This document shows positions 54,778 through 62,695 of a stretch of 64,000 nt of DNA, one piece after another. The stretch is from Chelatococcus sp. HY11. GTDB lineage: Bacteria > Pseudomonadota > Alphaproteobacteria > Rhizobiales > Beijerinckiaceae. Where the stretch lies: contig NZ_JAHBRX010000001.1 of the NCBI RefSeq assembly GCF_018398335.1, forward strand, positions 3,650,001 through 3,714,000. Direction: 5' to 3'. The position numbers and the translations under genes were made by a program. Positions within the stretch are counted from its first letter, which is position 1; each line of letters starts with the position of its first letter. The notes beneath the pieces are model-generated. The model was not told the DNA's origin. It saw nothing but the letters and a program-made list of their open reading frames with translations, and ran no database searches.

Positions 54778-55422
54778 TCACTGGCTCGCCCACATGACGC
54801 GGGCCATCCACGAGACATCCGCCAGCGACAGCACGCGGTCGGCATGGTCGGGGTTGAGGGAGCGCAGCTCGACGGTCTTGACCGTGCGGCGCTTGAGCTC
54901 CTTCACCATCACCTCGCCCTCGAGGGTGCGCACCACCACCCGGTCGCCCCGGCGCGGCGCCGCTGTGGGCGAAACGATGATGACATCGCCGTCGCGATAG
55001 AGCGGCAGCATGGATTCGCCGGAAATTTCCAGCGCGTAGAACCGATCGTCACCCATGTCCGGGAAGGCGACCTCGTCCCAGCCGGTGCCGACGGGGAAGC
55101 CGCCATCGTCGAAATAGCCGCCATGGCCGGCCTGCGCGAAGCCGATGAGCGGCAAGCCGCGCGGCGCGCGGCGCCCGCCACGCTCCAGGCTCGCCATGAA
55201 TTCGTCGAGGGACGCGCCCGTCGCCTCCAGGATCTTGGCGATAGACTCTGTCGACGGCCAGCGCAGGCGGCCATCCGGACCGATGCGCTTGGACCGGTTA
55301 AAGGACGTGGGATCGAGCCCGGCCTTGCGGGCAAGACCAGAAGGTGAGAGGCCATAACGCGCCGCGAGCCCATCGACGGCTGACCAGATCTGATCATGCG
55401 AGAGCATCGAGGCCGCTTTCAT
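54778..55422 (-). CDS. S24-family repressor-like protein
   Basis: A 214-residue protein with an N-terminal helix-turn-helix (about residues 20-72; LSPSGLARKAGLDPTSFNRS) and a C-terminal LexA/CI-type S24 peptidase domain (about 110-210). The catalytic serine lies in ISGESMLPLYRDGD, and the lysine in VMVKELKRRT. Such proteins cut themselves when RecA is activated, or act as phage-type repressors. No phage genes are nearby, so this is probably a chromosomal stress regulator. ATG 55407 is an alternative start. Confidence 0.88.
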   Translation of the reverse strand: MKAASMLSHDQIWSAVDGLAARYGLSPSGLARKAGLDPTSFNRSKRIGPDGRLRWPSTESIAKILEATGASLDEFMASLERGGRRAPRGLPLIGFAQAGHGGYFDDGGFPVGTGWDEVAFPDMGDDRFYALEISGESMLPLYRDGDVIIVSPTAAPRRGDRVVVRTLEGEVMVKELKRRTVKTVELRSLNPDHADRVLSLADVSWMARVMWASQ

Positions 55423-55430
55423 GGATGGCT

Positions 55431-55457
55431 AGGATAATTCCCTTATTATAGGATAAT
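55431..55457. promoter_or_regulatory. Tandem AGGATAAT sites upstream of S24-type gene
   Basis: AGGATAAT occurs at 55431-55438 and 55450-55457 (19 bases apart), with ATTAT between them, directly before the S24-type start. This is a candidate self-control operator. Confidence 0.45.
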
Positions 55458-55538
55458 ATGCCTTTTCGCAAGGAGAGATTGAAGCACGCGCCCGGCTCGC
55501 GCCAGCATTTTGGCGGGGTCTGGTTTTCTCTCGGAGAG

Positions 55539-55583
55539 CCCCCACCCCTTAACCCTGCCCGCAAGGGGGGAGGGGTAAGGGGG
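55539..55583. repeat. GC-rich intergenic palindrome
   Basis: An imperfect palindrome: CCCCTTAACCCTGCCC, GCAA loop, GGGGGGAGGGGTAAGGGG. Similar GC-rich palindromic elements occur inside the ligase gene (60883-60991) and before the helicase gene (62505-62616). Confidence 0.65.
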
Positions 55584-55703
55584 ATACGCGCAGCTATCGG
55601 TGTTCCGGCGCCCATCAGTCAGCCTCGCATTGGCCGTCTCCCGCATTGACAGGTTGATCTCCGGCGGCGCCTGCCCTACCCACCTGATGAGGAGGCGACG
55701 CCT

Positions 55704-56063
55704 GTGTCCACCATCGACGAAACCTGCATCTACAAGATCTGTCCGGAGGCCTTATGGCGGGAGGCCGAACGGGACGGTGTCTTCACAGGTGCGCCGGTGG
55801 ACCATGCGGATGGCTTCATCCATTTCTCGACGGCCGCGCAGGTCCGCGAGACCGCGCGCCGCCACTTCGCCGGGCAACAGAACCTGCTGCTGATCGCCAT
55901 TGATCCAGCCTCGTTTGGGGCCGAACTACGTTTCGAGCCCTCCCGCGGAGGCGATCTCTTCCCGCATCTCTATGCGCCCCTGTCCCTATCCGCCGTCCGC
56001 CGCATTGATCCGCTGCCGCTCGGTCCCGATGGCGCCCCTATCTTTCCGGAAGAAATCCCATGA
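55704..56063 (+). CDS. DUF952-family protein
   Basis: A 119-residue protein of the DUF952 family, small and soluble. Diagnostic are [14 protein letters not shown] near the start and [16 protein letters not shown] (about residue 37). It begins at GTG 55704 with GAGGAGG about 8-14 bases upstream. It overlaps pyrD by four bases, so the pair is co-translated. The biochemical role of DUF952 is not established. Confidence 0.85.
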   Translation: MSTIDETCIYKICPEALWREAERDGVFTGAPVDHADGFIHFSTAAQVRETARRHFAGQQNLLLIAIDPASFGAELRFEPSRGGDLFPHLYAPLSLSAVRRIDPLPLGPDGAPIFPEEIP

Positions 56064-57142
56064 TGTCGATGCTCGCCTCCCTCGCGCGGCCGTTCCTGGC
56101 GCAGCTTGATGCCGAGACGGCGCATCGTCTGACCATTCGCGCCCTGTCCGCCCTGCCGCCGGCGACACCGCCACAGAATGACCCGAAACTCAGGGTCGAG
56201 GCTTTCGGGTTGAGTTTTCCCAACCCCGTCGGCCTTGCCGCCGGTTTCGACAAGAACGCGGAGGTGCCGGATGCGATGCTCGGCTTCGGCTTCGGTTTCG
56301 TCGAAGCGGGCACGCTGACCCCGCGGCCGCAGGAGGGCAACCCGCGTCCGCGCGTTTTCCGCCTGCCGGCGGACCAGGGCGTCATCAACCGGCTCGGCTT
56401 CAACAACGGTGGCCATGCCGCGGCTGAGGCCCGGCTCAAGGCGCGGCGCGGCCGGGCGAACCCGTCCGCCATCCTGGGCATCAATATCGGCGCCAACAAG
56501 GATTCAGCCGATCGCGCGGCGGATTACGTGGCCGGTGTGAAGGCCTTCGCGCCCTATGCCAGCTATTTCACCGTCAACATCTCCTCGCCCAACACGCCGG
56601 GTCTGCGCGATCTTCAGCAGGCGGCCGCCCTTGACGATCTCCTCGCCCGCGTCATTGAGGCGCGTGACGGCGCCAATGGCCCGCGTCGTCCGGTCGTCCT
56701 CAAGATCGCGCCGGATGTCACCTTGGCCGAGCTCGACGATATCGTCCGGGTGGCCCGCGCCCGCGCCATCGACGGCATGATCGTCGGCAACACCACGATC
56801 AGCCGGCCCGCGACACTGCGGGATTCCCGCGTGACGGAGGCGGGCGGCCTGTCCGGCCAGCCGCTGTTTCCGCTCGCGACACGCATGCTGGCCGAAACCT
56901 TCCTGCGTGTCGAAGGCGCTTTCCCGTTGATCGCGGCGGGCGGCATTTCATCCGCCGAGACCGCCTGGCAAAAGCTTCGCGCGGGAGCCACCTTGATGCA
57001 GCTCTACAGCGCGTTGGTCTATCACGGTCCCGAGTTGGTGGGCGTCATCAAGCAGGGGCTCGTCGCCAAGCTCGCGACCGAAGGCGGCACGCTCAACAGC
57101 CATGTTGGCCGCGATGCGAGCGCCTGGACGCGCGAGATCTGA
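56060..57142 (+). CDS. pyrD: Dihydroorotate dehydrogenase (quinone), class 2
   Basis: A 360-residue membrane-associated flavoenzyme that oxidises dihydroorotate with quinone as acceptor. The N-terminal helical region ([20 protein letters not shown]) for membrane binding marks class 2. Conserved FMN/substrate segments are [30 protein letters not shown] (with the catalytic Ser nearby) and GNTTISRP. Start ATG 56060 overlaps DUF952; ATG 56063 is also possible. Confidence 0.96.
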   Translation: MMSMLASLARPFLAQLDAETAHRLTIRALSALPPATPPQNDPKLRVEAFGLSFPNPVGLAAGFDKNAEVPDAMLGFGFGFVEAGTLTPRPQEGNPRPRVFRLPADQGVINRLGFNNGGHAAAEARLKARRGRANPSAILGINIGANKDSADRAADYVAGVKAFAPYASYFTVNISSPNTPGLRDLQQAAALDDLLARVIEARDGANGPRRPVVLKIAPDVTLAELDDIVRVARARAIDGMIVGNTTISRPATLRDSRVTEAGGLSGQPLFPLATRMLAETFLRVEGAFPLIAAGGISSAETAWQKLRAGATLMQLYSALVYHGPELVGVIKQGLVAKLATEGGTLNSHVGRDASAWTREI

Positions 57143-57153
57143 CTGCCGAAGGC

Positions 57154-57423
57154 CTATCGTCCCTTGCTGGTCACGCGGAGCAGGAGCCAGATCGGCACGA
57201 CGATGATGGCGCCATAGACGAGCCATTGTCCGACTTCCATCAGCGTTTCCAGGCCTCGGCCGAAGATGCGATCGATGAACCTGACGACGCCTTCGACCAG
57301 ACTGAAGGGCGTGATCCCGAGGAAGGCCATGAGCGCGCCGACCAGGATCGACAGAAAGACCAGCCGCACCAGAACCGCTCCCGGCGAACCGCCGAGAAAA
57401 CGCTGCAGTGAACCATTGGCCAT
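57154..57423 (-). CDS. Small two-helix membrane protein (DUF6460-like)
   Basis: An 89-residue integral membrane protein with two transmembrane helices (AVLVRLVFLSILVGALMAFL and LVYGAIIVVPIWLLLRV). The start was set at ATG 57423 because AGGAG lies 7 bases upstream; the frame reaches 57471. The pattern LQRFLGGSPGAVLVRL matches a conserved rhizobial family without known function. It converges on pyrD with an 11-base gap. Confidence 0.78.
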   Translation of the reverse strand: MANGSLQRFLGGSPGAVLVRLVFLSILVGALMAFLGITPFSLVEGVVRFIDRIFGRGLETLMEVGQWLVYGAIIVVPIWLLLRVTSKGR

Positions 57424-57518
57424 ACGCATGCTCCTGTTGCCGATACCGCCTGCTGGACGACGATCGCTCATTGTTGTTTCATCGCAGGCCCGTCCATTGA
57501 GCGCAACCGGTCTGTCGC

Positions 57519-58460
57519 ATGCCTGATCCCGCCCTGTTCGATCCCGCCGCCATCGATCCCGAGACGGCGGCGCTCAATGCCACCATCATCGCCAATGCCG
57601 ACCAGGCTCCCGATCAGTGGAGCCTGCCGCCGGCCGTCATTCGCGACATGCGCGCCAAAGGCATCGGGGCCTTCCCGCTGGCGCCGAAGAGCCCGCGCGC
57701 CGAGACGGTGACAATCCGGGGACCGGGTGGGCCGATCGCGCTCCGGATCATCGCACCGCCACAACCGCGCGGCGTTTACTTCCATATCCATGGCGGTGGC
57801 TGGACCTTCGGCGGAGCAGACCTGCAGGACGGCCGTCTCGAGCGCTGGGTCGAGACGGCGGGACTAGCCTGCGTCTCCGTGGAATACCGGCTCGCGCCGG
57901 AACATCCCTATCCCGCCGCGCCGGATGATTGCGAGGCGGCGGCGCTCTGGCTAATCCGTGAGGCCAAGAACCGCTTCGGGACAGAGCGTCTGTTCATCGG
58001 CGGCGAATCGGCTGGCGCGCATCTGGCCGTCGTGACCCTGCTGCGTCTGCGCGACCGACACCAGCTCACGCCCTTCCGCGCCGCCAATCTGGTGGCGGGA
58101 GCCTTCGACCTCGGCATGACTCCAAGCGCCCGCCAGTTCGGCGAGGAGAAACTGATTCTGCGGACGCTCGACATCCACTTGTTCGTGCAGAACTTTCTGC
58201 GCAACGGTGGAGACTTGCGTGCCCCCGACATTTCACCGCTGTATGGCGATCTCCGCGGCATGCCCCCCGCGATCTTCACCATCGGCACCCGCGACGCGCT
58301 GCTCGACGACAGCCTCTTCATGAGCGGGCGCTGGACAGCGGCCGGCAATCGCGCCGAACTCGCGGTCTATCCCGGCGGGTGTCATGTCTTCATTGGCTTT
58401 CCAACGGCCTTGACCGAAAGGGCGCTCGTCCGCAGCGAAGCCTTTCTGGCAGATTTTTAG
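57519..58460 (+). CDS. Alpha/beta hydrolase, hormone-sensitive-lipase family
   Basis: A 313-residue serine hydrolase of the HSL (carboxylesterase family IV) group. The oxyanion motif is [11 protein letters not shown] (about residue 89), and the nucleophile elbow is [10 protein letters not shown] (Ser near residue 167). The probable Asp is in [10 protein letters not shown] and the His in [10 protein letters not shown]. It probably acts as an esterase on short acyl esters; substrate unknown. Divergent from the small membrane gene. Confidence 0.9.
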   Translation: MPDPALFDPAAIDPETAALNATIIANADQAPDQWSLPPAVIRDMRAKGIGAFPLAPKSPRAETVTIRGPGGPIALRIIAPPQPRGVYFHIHGGGWTFGGADLQDGRLERWVETAGLACVSVEYRLAPEHPYPAAPDDCEAAALWLIREAKNRFGTERLFIGGESAGAHLAVVTLLRLRDRHQLTPFRAANLVAGAFDLGMTPSARQFGEEKLILRTLDIHLFVQNFLRNGGDLRAPDISPLYGDLRGMPPAIFTIGTRDALLDDSLFMSGRWTAAGNRAELAVYPGGCHVFIGFPTALTERALVRSEAFLADF

Positions 58461-58513
58461 GGCCAATCGACATTCAGGAATTGCCCAAAAGTTATGACCC
58501 AAAGCATACCATC

Positions 58514-58596
58514 GTCATCACCGGGCTTGTCCCGGTGATCCCGACCAGTAAGCCACCTCAGCTCATCGGGATGGCCGGGACAAGCCCGGCCATGAC
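58514..58596. repeat. Inverted pair of CCGGGCTTGTCCCGG hairpin repeats
   Basis: Two head-to-head copies: GTCATCACCGGGCTTGTCCC continuing to 58545, and its inverse at 58566-58596. Each is a hairpin, and differences between copies keep base pairing (TCACCGGG/CCCGGTGA against TGGCCGGG/CCCGGCCA). This type is widely dispersed in Hyphomicrobiales. Confidence 0.8.
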
Positions 58597-58691
58597 AGCC
58601 GAGAACGCTCACGGTCGATTGAACTGCCGGCTTTCTCGCCATACGGGAGCCGGGAAGGACGACATGGGAACGATAGCAGGGACGGCCATTC

Positions 58692-59351
58692 TCAGGCCGC
58701 TGTTCCCGTTCCCGTCACCCTGCCGGCCAGTATGACGGCCTGCGTGCGGCTCTCGACGCCCAGCTTCTGCAGGATCGCCGAGACATGGGCTTTCACGGTC
58801 GCCTCGGAGACGCTGAGTTCATAGGCGATCTGCTTGTTGAGCAGGCCCTCCGTCAGCATCATGAGCACACGCAACTGCTGTGGCGTGAGGCGGGACAGGC
58901 GCTTGGCGGCGTCGCCCAGCGCCGCATCCCCGGCTGTCGACAAGTCGATGTCCGGCGGGACCCAGGTGTTTCCAGCCAGCACGGACCGCACGGCCTCGCC
59001 GATGCTCGCGACGCCGAGGGACTTCGGTATGAAGCCGGAGGCGCCGCAGTCCATGCAGCCGCGAATCACGGTGCGATCGTCATTGCCGGACACGATGACG
59101 ACCGGAGTGCCGGGATACTGGGCGCGAAGATACATCAGGCCGGACAGGCGCTGGGCGCCAGGAATGGCGAGATCGAGCAACACGAGATCGACGTCGCCTT
59201 TTTCCGCCAGAACCGCAACCGCGTCATCGAAAGTGCCGACGTCGATCACCATCGCCTGGGGCATGAGCGTCGTAATGGTTTGCTGCAAGGCCCCGCGATA
59301 AAGCGGGTGGTCATCTGCGATGACGATCTGCACGGATGGCTGATCGTTCAA
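58692..59351 (-). CDS. NarL/FixJ-family response regulator (orphan)
   Basis: A 219-residue response regulator. The receiver domain has the acidic pair IADDHP (about residues 11-16), phospho-Asp 60 in VDLVLLDLAIPG, and the conserved Lys in GFIPKSLG. The LuxR-type helix-turn-helix is at about 152-210 (NKQIAYELSVSEATVKAHVS). The start is TTG at 59351, with GGGAGG 8 bases upstream and no in-frame ATG nearby. No histidine kinase is adjacent. Confidence 0.9.
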   Translation of the reverse strand: MNDQPSVQIVIADDHPLYRGALQQTITTLMPQAMVIDVGTFDDAVAVLAEKGDVDLVLLDLAIPGAQRLSGLMYLRAQYPGTPVVIVSGNDDRTVIRGCMDCGASGFIPKSLGVASIGEAVRSVLAGNTWVPPDIDLSTAGDAALGDAAKRLSRLTPQQLRVLMMLTEGLLNKQIAYELSVSEATVKAHVSAILQKLGVESRTQAVILAGRVTGTGTAA

Positions 59352-59478
59352 TGAATGGGCCTCCCGAATTTTGCCACATTGTTTCGCGTTGCGCCCCGCG
59401 GCGCAAGAGTTACTCTAAAAAAACCAGAAAATTGGGATAATTTGGCGATCCTTGATCAGATAGGACAGTGTCCTTGCC

Positions 59479-61281
59479 CTAATCTTTGCCTTCGAGCAAG
59501 GCTTCAAGGAATTCGATTCGGTCCGCCTCCCGTGGCGGCTTGTCCCATCGGATGCGGCTTATGCGCGGAAAGCGCATGGCGATGCCTGATTTATGCCGCG
59601 GTGACGACTGCAGGCCTTCGAAGGCAACCTCCAAGACCAGACCGCTGTCGCGCGCATGCACGACCTCGCGGACGGGCCCGAACCGGTTGACCGTGGACTG
59701 CCGCACGAAGCGGTCGAGCCTGGCGAGTTCCTCGTCGGTGAAGCCGAAATACGCCTTGCCGACCGGCACCAGCTCTTCCTCGCCTTCCGGCCCGCGCCAC
59801 ACCCCGAAGGTGTAGTCCGAATACAGCGATGAGCGCTTGCCATGGCCGCGCTGGGCATACATCAGCACCGCATCGACCGTGTGCGGGTCGCGTTTCCACT
59901 TGAACCACGGCCCCTTGGGACGGCCGGGGACATAGGTGCTGTCATGGCGCTTCAGCATCAAGCCTTCGATGGCCGCGGCATCCGCCCCGCCGCCGGCGGA
60001 CGCCGGATCGGTCCGCGCGGCGGCCAGGGCGTCCCAGTTGGCCGCCGCGACGAGAGGCGACAGATCGATGCGCGTGCCGGCGAGGCTGTCCACGAAACGC
60101 TCGAGCCGCTGGCGTCTCTCCCTGAAGGGGAGGGCGCGCAGGTCCTCGCCGGCTTGCGCCAGGAGGTCATAGGCCCTGATATGCGCGGGATATTCCGCCA
60201 TCAGCTTCGGCGTGACCGATTTGCGGTTGAGCCGCTGCTGCAGCACGTTGAAGCTCTGAACGAGCCCGCCCCGCATGATGAGCAGTTCGCCATCGATGGC
60301 GCCCTCGAAGGCGGGATCGAGAAGGATCGCCTCGATGAGATCGGGAAAGCCTCCCGAAATATCCTCACCCGTGCGTGTATAGAGCCGCACCTGGCGGCGC
60401 CCCTCGCGTTGGCTCCGGCTGCTGCCCGCCACGGCCTGGATGCGGATGCCGTCCCATTTCCACTCGGCGGAGAAATCGGCGGGATCGAGCTTGGCGATGT
60501 CCACTTCCTCGAGGGCATGCGCCAGCATCGGCGGGCGAAAGGGAACCGCCGACACGCCTTCCGGCTTATCGCCACGTCCCTCCACCCAGGCGAACAAGGG
60601 CTCGTAGGGCGCCTCCAGCCCGTGCCAGATCTCCTCGATGGCGTCCGGATCGAGACCTCCGAGTTCCGCGACGGCCGTCTTGGCGAGCCGCGCGGACACG
60701 CCGACGCGCAAGCCGCCGGTGATGAGCTTGAGCAGCGCCCAGCGCCCGGTCTCGTCAAGGCCGTCGAGCCAGCCGGCGACGAGGTGAGGCAGATCGGGCT
60801 TCAGCGTTGCCGTGAAGGCCTCGACGACTTCGGTCAGCGTGGGCGCCGGCGGATGATTGTGGCCCCGCGTGGGAAGGCTCGAAGATCCCTCCCCTTCAGG
60901 GGAGGGTCCTCCGCGCAGCGGAGGGGGTGGGGCGCCCTCTCCCGTCTCCGCGCTTCGCGCGGATCCACTCTCTCCTGAAGGGGAGGGATCTGGGCGATCA
61001 CCCGGCGGAGGGCCGGGCCACATCAGCGCGACGGTTTCCGAAAGATCCCCGACATAGTCGTAGGACAGGGCGAACAGCACGGGGTCGGTGCGCTCGGCGA
61101 TCAAGGCACGAATAACGCCGGGCTTTGCGTTGGCAAAGGAGAGCGCGCCGGTCAGCGCCGCGAGCGCGAAGCCGCGTTCGGGATCGGGCGTCTCGCGAAA
61201 ATACGCGCTCATCAGCCTGAGCTTGGCATTGCGGCGCGGCTCATAGGAGAGGCGGTCAAGCAGCTCGGCGAAGCGGTTCAT
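59479..61281 (-). CDS. Ligase-associated ATP-dependent DNA ligase
   Basis: A 600-residue ATP-dependent DNA ligase. The adenylation lysine is in EWKWDGIRIQ (KxDG). The N-terminal helical DNA-binding domain (RFAELLDRLSYEPRRNAKLR), adenylation domain and OB-fold are complete. Within the N-terminal domain, a low-complexity insert of about 36 residues rich in Pro/Ser/Glu (about residues 96-132) is encoded by a nested palindromic repeat at 60883-60991. The gene overlaps the upstream exonuclease gene by four bases. It is part of the known ligase-associated DNA-damage-response cluster with an MBL exonuclease and DEXH helicase. Confidence 0.94.
   Translation of the reverse strand: MNRFAELLDRLSYEPRRNAKLRLMSAYFRETPDPERGFALAALTGALSFANAKPGVIRALIAERTDPVLFALSYDYVGDLSETVALMWPGPPPGDRPDPSPSGESGSARSAETGEGAPPPPLRGGPSPEGEGSSSLPTRGHNHPPAPTLTEVVEAFTATLKPDLPHLVAGWLDGLDETGRWALLKLITGGLRVGVSARLAKTAVAELGGLDPDAIEEIWHGLEAPYEPLFAWVEGRGDKPEGVSAVPFRPPMLAHALEEVDIAKLDPADFSAEWKWDGIRIQAVAGSSRSQREGRRQVRLYTRTGEDISGGFPDLIEAILLDPAFEGAIDGELLIMRGGLVQSFNVLQQRLNRKSVTPKLMAEYPAHIRAYDLLAQAGEDLRALPFRERRQRLERFVDSLAGTRIDLSPLVAAANWDALAAARTDPASAGGGADAAAIEGLMLKRHDSTYVPGRPKGPWFKWKRDPHTVDAVLMYAQRGHGKRSSLYSDYTFGVWRGPEGEEELVPVGKAYFGFTDEELARLDRFVRQSTVNRFGPVREVVHARDSGLVLEVAFEGLQSSPRHKSGIAMRFPRISRIRWDKPPREADRIEFLEALLEGKD
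60883..60991. repeat. Nested palindromic element inside the ligase gene
   Basis: An 18-base perfect terminal inverted repeat (60883-60900 and 60974-60991) encloses further hairpins: CCCTCCCC-TTCA-GGGGAGGG, CCTCCGC-GCA-GCGGAGG and TCCGCGC-TTC-GCGCGGA. It is translated in frame as a Pro/Ser/Glu-rich segment of the ligase. Confidence 0.88.
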
Positions 61282-62354
61282 GGCGTTTCGCTCTCCGCTG
61301 CCGCCTGGCTCGCCACCGGCGCCTCGCTCTCGGCCGCGGCCGCCTCCTCGTCGTCGCCATAGCCCAGCATATGCAGGGGCTTGGCCTTGAGACCACGGCC
61401 CGTGCACCAGTGGACGAGGGCGTCGGCCTCGCCGTGTGTCACCCAGATCTCGGAAGCGCCCGTCTCGCAGATCGTGGTGCAGAGGTCCTCCCAGTCGGCA
61501 TGGTCGGAGACGACCAGGGGTAATTCGACGCCGCGCTGGCGCGCCCGCGCCCGCACCCGCATCCAGCCCGAGGCGAAGGCGGTGACCGGATCGGCGAAGC
61601 GACGCGACCATATTTCCTGCGTCGCGCTCGGCGGACAGAGGATGATCGACCCCGCGAATGTGCTGCGGCCCGCCTCCTTGCCTGTCGGCACCTTGCGGAT
61701 ATCACCGAGCGGCACGCCCAGTGTCTCGTAGAGGGCCATCAGCCGTTCCATGGCGCCGTGGATATAGATGGGCGCGTCATGTCCCGCTTCGCGCAGAAGG
61801 GCGACGAGCCGTTGCGCTTTGCCCAGCGAATAGGCGCCGACGAGATGGCTGCGCTCCGGAAACAGGGCGACCGAAGCGATGAGTTTCGCCACCTCGTCAC
61901 GTGCCGGCGGATGGCGGAACACGGGCAACCCGAAGGTCGCCTCGGTGATGAAGACATCGCAGGCGATCGGCTGAAAGGGGATGCAGGTCGGGTCCGGCTC
62001 GCGCTTGTAATCGCCGGAATTGACGATGCGGCACCCACCGGCCTCGATGAGGATCTGAGCGGAGCCGAGCACATGGCCGGCCGGGTAGAAGGTGACCGTC
62101 ACGTCGCCGAGGCGCATGGATTCGCCGAGAACGGCCGTCTGTTGCGTGGCACAGAAGCCCTCGCCGCATCTGACTGCCATGATGGCGAGCGTTTCCGACG
62201 TCGCGAGGACAGCGCCATGGCCCGGCCGTGCATGGTCGGAATGGCCATGGGTGATCAAGGCGCGGGGCACTGGCCGCAGCGGATCGATGTGGAAATCGCC
62301 GGGTGGGCAGTAAAGCCCGGCGGGCGTGAGGGTGAGAATGTCGGTTGGGCGCAT
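61278..62354 (-). CDS. Ligase-associated DNA exonuclease (MBL/beta-CASP)
   Basis: A 358-residue metallo-beta-lactamase/beta-CASP nuclease of the SNM1-like group. The metal motif THGHSDHARPGH (about residue 39) has HxHxDH and the start is RPTDILTLTPAGLYCPPGDF. ATG 62354 has AGGGAG upstream, so the frame extending to 62390 was shortened. Overlap with the ligase start (ATGA) indicates coupling. With the ligase and helicase it forms the DNA-damage-response set described in Hyphomicrobiales and other groups, thought to act on cross-link or end repair. Confidence 0.94.
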   Translation of the reverse strand: MRPTDILTLTPAGLYCPPGDFHIDPLRPVPRALITHGHSDHARPGHGAVLATSETLAIMAVRCGEGFCATQQTAVLGESMRLGDVTVTFYPAGHVLGSAQILIEAGGCRIVNSGDYKREPDPTCIPFQPIACDVFITEATFGLPVFRHPPARDEVAKLIASVALFPERSHLVGAYSLGKAQRLVALLREAGHDAPIYIHGAMERLMALYETLGVPLGDIRKVPTGKEAGRSTFAGSIILCPPSATQEIWSRRFADPVTAFASGWMRVRARARQRGVELPLVVSDHADWEDLCTTICETGASEIWVTHGEADALVHWCTGRGLKAKPLHMLGYGDDEEAAAAESEAPVASQAAAESETP

Positions 62355-62695
62355 GCTCCCTGAAAGATAAGTCTTTATATGGCCATGCACAGGGGGGCCG
62401 GTTCATCGTCCCGTGAGTGGCGCGCGAGGCGCTTTGGAACGACAGCAATGGCTTCCCTTCCCGGCGCTCGCGCCACCGGGAATGACATGAGGGAACTGCT
62501 GCCCTTCACCTCGCCCCAGCGGGGAGAGGTCGCGCCGCAGGCGCGGGTGAGGGGACGCCCTGCTGTCAACGATCGCCCCCTCACCCCAGCCCTCTCCCCG
62601 CCCGGGGAGAGGGAGAGCCGCGCTAGTCCCGACGGGATGAAGATGCTTCTCCAAATCCGCGTACACTTTTCGGCGCAATGCACTAGATTGGGTCC
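62355..62695. other. Divergent gap between exonuclease and helicase
   Basis: A 341-base gap carrying the GC-rich repeat at 62505-62616 and the promoters of both repair transcripts. No LexA-type box was recognised by eye. Confidence 0.5.
62505..62616. repeat. GC-rich palindromic intergenic element
   Basis: CTCGCCCC-AGC-GGGGAGAG and CTCTCCCC-GCCC-GGGGAGAG hairpins lie within an outer inverted repeat (GGTGAGGGG/CCCCTCACC). This is the same general type as the element within the ligase gene and that at 55539. Confidence 0.7.
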
